Assembly: GCA_023394015.1 (NCBI GenBank)
Contig: JAEXBL010000385.1
Coordinates: 1-10,808 of the forward strand
Direction of reading: 5' to 3'
DNA from: Pseudomonadota bacterium
GTDB lineage: Bacteria; Pseudomonadota; Gammaproteobacteria; Burkholderiales; Burkholderiaceae_C
Length of the DNA stretch: 10,808 nt
The notes beneath the pieces are model-generated. The model made no database searches, was not told the DNA's origin, and was given only the letters and a program-made list of their open reading frames with translations. Below, one piece after another: positions 6,498 to 10,808 of this stretch. A program made the position numbers and the translations under genes. How positions within the stretch are numbered: position 1 is the first letter of the stretch; each line of letters begins with the position of its first letter.

Positions 6498-6905
6498 CTA
6501 GCGTGGGGCGTCGGGCGCCTGCTTCTGCTCCAGCCGGCGCAGCCGCTCGGCCGTGCGGCGCTGACGCTCCAGGTCGTTGAGCAGCAGTTCCTGCTGGCGC
6601 AGCCGGTCCACGGTGGCCCGGCGCTCGACGCGCGCCTTGCGCACGCAGTCGTTGACGGCAAAGCGGCGCCAGCAGGCCAGCTCCGCCGCCTCGAACTGCT
6701 GTTGCGCTGCACGGCGCTCGGTGGCCACGCGCTGGCGCTCGCCTTCCAGCCACGGACCGAAGTCGGCATCGGCCAGCCCGGCCGGCAAGGCCACCGTGAC
6801 CGGCGCCGCCGCGCTGGCTTCCGTCTCGCCGCCGGCGCGCGAGGCGCAGCCCCCAGTCCCCAGCAGAAGGGCCAGAACGGCCAGCAGGCCCAGCGTGCGT
6901 TTCAT
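6498..6905 (-). CDS. Small lipoprotein with charged coiled-coil-like body
   Basis: The protein has 135 residues. It begins with a lipoprotein signal, MKRTLGLLAVLALLLGTGGC, with the lipidated cysteine at position 20 after TGG. A short Ala-rich spacer follows, then a long Arg/Glu/Gln-rich region (about 52-128) that should be helical and possibly coiled coil. Two further cysteines (C78 in ELACWRR, C87 in NDCVRK) are nine residues apart and could form a disulfide in the periplasm. ATG 6905 overlaps the zapE stop in ATGA, so translation is likely coupled. The frame stays open upstream to 7211, but that part lies inside zapE and the signal peptide fixes the start. I recall similar unnamed lipoproteins in comamonads; no function is known to me. 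Confidence 0.85.
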   Translation of the reverse strand: MKRTLGLLAVLALLLGTGGCASRAGGETEASAAAPVTVALPAGLADADFGPWLEGERQRVATERRAAQQQFEAAELACWRRFAVNDCVRKARVERRATVDRLRQQELLLNDLERQRRTAERLRRLEQKQAPDAPR

Positions 6906-8005
6906 GTCAGTTGCGTGTCCACGGTGCGGTGATCCAGCGCCAGGTACTCGGCCGACTGCATCTCGTTCAGGCGGCTGACGGTGCGCGGAAACTCGTGCGC
7001 CAGCGGGCCTTCGGTGTAAAGCTGCTCGGGCGGCACCGCCGCCGAGAGGATGAACTTGACGCGCCGGTCGTACAGCACGTCCACCAGCCAGGTGAAGCGG
7101 CGCGCCTCGCTGGCCAGGCGCACCGGCATGTGCGGTACGTCGGACAGCAGCACGGTATGGAACTGGCTGGCGATCTCCAGGTAGTCGTTCTGCGAGCGCG
7201 GGCCGCCGCACAGGGTGCGGAAGTCAAACCACACCACGCCGCCGGCGCGGCGCCGGGCGCTGATCTCGCGCGCCTCGATGGGCAGCACCGGGTCGTCGTC
7301 GCGTGCGTTGGCCGCCAGGCGGGTGAAGGCGTCGTCCATGGCGGCGTCGGCCTCGGGGCCGAGCGGGCAGTGGTAGAGCTGCACCTGCTCCAGCGTGCGG
7401 CGGCGGTAGTCGGTGCCATGGTCGACGTTGATGACCTCCATGCGCGCGTTCAGCAGCTCGATGGCGGGCAGGATGCGGTCGCGGTGCAGGCCGCCGGGGT
7501 ACAAATCGTCCGGCTTGAAGTTGCTGGTGGTGACGAAGCCCACGCCGTTGTCGAACAGCGCCAGCAGCAGCCGGTGCAGGATCATGGCGTCGGTGATGTC
7601 GGCGACGTGGAACTCGTCAAAGCAGATCAGCTTGAACTTGCGCGCCATGCGCTTGCCCAGCTCGTCCAGCGGGTTGACCGTGCCCTGCAGGGCGGCCAGC
7701 TCGCGGTGCACCTCGCGCATGAACTCGTGAAAGTGCAGCCGCGTCTTGCGGCGGATCGGCACGGCGTTGTAGAAGCAGTCCATCAGAAAGCTCTTGCCGC
7801 GGCCAACGCCGCCGTACATGTACACGCCCTTGGGGATGGGCGGGTGGCTGATGAGCTTCTTGATGGCGTTGGAGCGCCGCTGTTTGTAGCCCGCCCATTC
7901 CTCGGCGCAGCGCTGCAGCGCCTCGACCGCGCGCAGCTGCGCCGGGTCGCTCTGGTAGCCGCGTGCGGTCAGTTCCGCCTGGTAGGCGTCGCGAACACTG
8001 GTCAT
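6902..8005 (-). CDS. zapE: Cell division protein ZapE (AFG1-like ATPase)
   Basis: The protein has 367 residues, the usual length for the family. It is a P-loop ATPase with Walker A GGVGRGKS (residues 65-72, K71) and Walker B LICFDEF (D130, E131). Family sequences include PPIPKGVYMYGGVGRGKSF, RLHFHEFM, FVTTSNFKPDDLYPGGLHR and, near the C-terminus, FTWLVDVLYDRRVKFILSA. In E. coli, ZapE associates with FtsZ and the division site, and the mitochondrial homologue AFG1/LACE1 is linked to protein quality control. The start ATG 8005 has no clear Shine-Dalgarno sequence; an imperfect palindrome begins nine bases upstream of it. The gene follows lpdA after 140 bases, an order typical of Burkholderiales, and may have its own promoter in that gap. 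Confidence 0.95.
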   Translation of the reverse strand: MTSVRDAYQAELTARGYQSDPAQLRAVEALQRCAEEWAGYKQRRSNAIKKLISHPPIPKGVYMYGGVGRGKSFLMDCFYNAVPIRRKTRLHFHEFMREVHRELAALQGTVNPLDELGKRMARKFKLICFDEFHVADITDAMILHRLLLALFDNGVGFVTTSNFKPDDLYPGGLHRDRILPAIELLNARMEVINVDHGTDYRRRTLEQVQLYHCPLGPEADAAMDDAFTRLAANARDDDPVLPIEAREISARRRAGGVVWFDFRTLCGGPRSQNDYLEIASQFHTVLLSDVPHMPVRLASEARRFTWLVDVLYDRRVKFILSAAVPPEQLYTEGPLAHEFPRTVSRLNEMQSAEYLALDHRTVDTQLT

Positions 8006-8014
8006 GCTCTGTAA

Positions 8015-8035
8015 ACAAGAGCTGCTAGCGCTTGT
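8015..8035. repeat. Comamonad-type intergenic palindrome upstream of zapE
   Basis: A 21-base imperfect palindrome with ACAAG at one end and CTTGT at the other, and GCTGCTAGC inside. It contains GCTGCTAGCGCTTGT, which I recall as a frequent intergenic element in Comamonadaceae; this is memory, not a search. On the zapE strand it ends 9 bases before the ATG, where a ribosome-binding site would normally lie. Confidence 0.5.
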
Positions 8036-8050
8036 CTGAGGCGCATTTCA

Positions 8051-8063
8051 GGCTGATTCAGCC
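8051..8063. repeat. Short palindrome GGCTGA-T-TCAGCC
   Basis: Six-base arms, GGCTGA (8051-8056) and TCAGCC (8058-8063), flank a single central base. The odd centre suits protein binding better than an RNA hairpin. It lies between two other palindromes in the lpdA-zapE gap. Confidence 0.35.
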
Positions 8064-8066
8064 CGA

Positions 8067-8082
8067 GCTGCCTGCAGGCAGC
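8067..8082. repeat. Perfect 16-bp palindrome in the lpdA-zapE gap
   Basis: GCTGCCTGCAGGCAGC equals its own reverse complement over all 16 bases. As DNA it could be an operator for a dimeric regulator of zapE. As RNA it would fold into a 6-bp stem with a TGCA loop. No T-run follows on either strand. Confidence 0.45.
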
Positions 8083-8114
8083 GCCAGCCGCCCTCCATCC
8101 TTCAAGTCTCCAAG

Positions 8115-8136
8115 GCCTGGCGACCACGCGCCAGGC
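8115..8136 (-). terminator. Hairpin downstream of lpdA, possible terminator
   Basis: GCCTGGCG (8115-8122) and CGCCAGGC (8129-8136) form a perfect 8-bp stem with a 6-nt loop, 9 bases after the lpdA stop on the minus strand. What follows on that strand is CCTTGGAG rather than a T-run. It may be a weak terminator or a 3' stabilising structure for the upstream operon mRNA. Confidence 0.4.
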
Positions 8137-8145
8137 TCGTCGCCT

Positions 8146-9585
<1,440 letters not shown>

Positions 9586-9616
9586 GATGGGTGCGCTTGA
9601 GGTCAGTAAGAAACGG

Positions 9617-9635
9617 GCCCGCTCATTCTGCGGGC
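9617..9635 (-). promoter_or_regulatory. Intra-operon hairpin over the SHOCT-PspC stop codon
   Basis: GCCCGC (9617-9622) and GCGGGC (9630-9635) pair around a 7-nt loop that contains the stop codon of the small membrane protein. On the transcribed minus strand the stem is followed, after CCG, by TTTCTT. It therefore resembles a weak terminator or attenuator, 31 bases before the lpdA ATG. Confidence 0.4.
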
Positions 9636-9946
9636 ACAAAAATCCAGAGCAGCAGGTAGGCCACGATGCCGACGCCGCCGAAGAGCAGCAGCAAGGCAAA
9701 GATCAGGCGCCAGGCCCAGCTTTCCAGCCCGGTGGCCTGCGCCAGCCCGCCGCACACGCCTGCGATCCACTTGTCGCTGGCGCTGCGCCGCAGGCGATTG
9801 ATGGCCGCCACCACCGGCACGGTCGAGCCGGACGCCGGCGCGGGCTGCTCCAGCAGGCGTCGCTTGGCCTGCTCGAACTCGTCCTGGCTCAACACGCCGC
9901 CTCGGCGCATGTCGTCGAGCTTGGCGAGTTCGTCGGCCAAGGTCAT
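9623..9946 (-). CDS. Small SHOCT-PspC domain membrane protein
   Basis: A 107-residue protein with two recognisable parts. Residues 2-32 (LADELAKLDDMRRGGVLSQDEFEQAKRRLL) fit the SHOCT pattern, a short helical module with Gly-Xaa-Leu-Ser/Thr followed by an acidic-Phe helix. Residues 56-105 fit PspC: DKWIAGVCGGLAQATGL, then a hydrophobic segment (about 79-103) that should span the inner membrane, ending WIFVPAE. PspC in E. coli belongs to the phage-shock envelope stress response, but small PspC-domain proteins occur widely without that system, and no pspA, pspB or pspF is seen here. The ATG at 9946 lies 10 bases after the sucB stop, with no clear Shine-Dalgarno sequence, so translation is probably coupled. 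lpdA follows after 37 bases. Any link to the dehydrogenase is unproven. Confidence 0.88.
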   Translation of the reverse strand: MTLADELAKLDDMRRGGVLSQDEFEQAKRRLLEQPAPASGSTVPVVAAINRLRRSASDKWIAGVCGGLAQATGLESWAWRLIFALLLLFGGVGIVAYLLLWIFVPAE

Positions 9947-9956
9947 GGTGCCGGAC

Positions 9957-10808
<852 letters not shown>

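Noticed and set aside
6906..7211. Upstream extension of the lipoprotein frame to 7211
   Set aside because: It lies inside zapE and would place the lipoprotein signal in the middle of the protein.
9586..9699. Upstream extension of lpdA to 9699
   Set aside because: It runs through the SHOCT-PspC gene in another frame, and E3 proteins begin a few residues before the GAGPGG motif, which fits ATG 9585.

Overview
The window is high-GC DNA that looks like a betaproteobacterium of the order Burkholderiales, most likely family Comamonadaceae. This rests on the protein sequences (a DnaE beginning FVHLRLHTEFSVVDGT, the sucB-lpdA-zapE order) and on an intergenic element containing GCTGCTAGCGCTTGT, which I recall as common in comamonad genomes. 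The assignment comes from pattern memory, not a search. No mobile element, CRISPR array, rRNA or tRNA was seen.

Layout. (1) 1-548, plus: C-terminal part of a pirin-family cupin protein, cut by the window edge, with a probable intrinsic terminator behind it. (2) 666-4163, minus: complete dnaE, the replicative DNA polymerase III alpha subunit, convergent with pirin. (3) 4164-4445: a 282-base divergent intergenic region with an AT island, a possible -10 box, a tandem GTGCGCA repeat at 10-bp pitch and strong inverted repeats. (4) 4446-6472, plus: a tight four-gene operon. It encodes an unnamed protein with a winged-helix-like C-terminal half, an atypical MglA/Ras-like small GTPase, a roadblock/LC7 protein and a second, diverged roadblock-like protein. 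(5) 6498-10808, minus: sucB (5' end outside the window), a small SHOCT-PspC membrane protein, lpdA, zapE and a small lipoprotein. The gaps are short except for 140 bases between lpdA and zapE, which hold several palindromes.

How the genes work together. sucB and lpdA encode the E2 and E3 components of the 2-oxoglutarate dehydrogenase complex. zapE is an AFG1-like ATPase linked to cell division, and the lipoprotein start overlaps its stop. dnaE is a stand-alone housekeeping gene. The least understood part is the four-gene GTPase/roadblock module. It resembles MglA/MglB polarity switches and the actinobacterial conservons (roadblock, winged-helix DUF742-type protein, GTPase), but no sensor kinase is adjacent and the GTPase departs from the usual G3 and G4 motifs. 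It is the best candidate here for an undescribed system.
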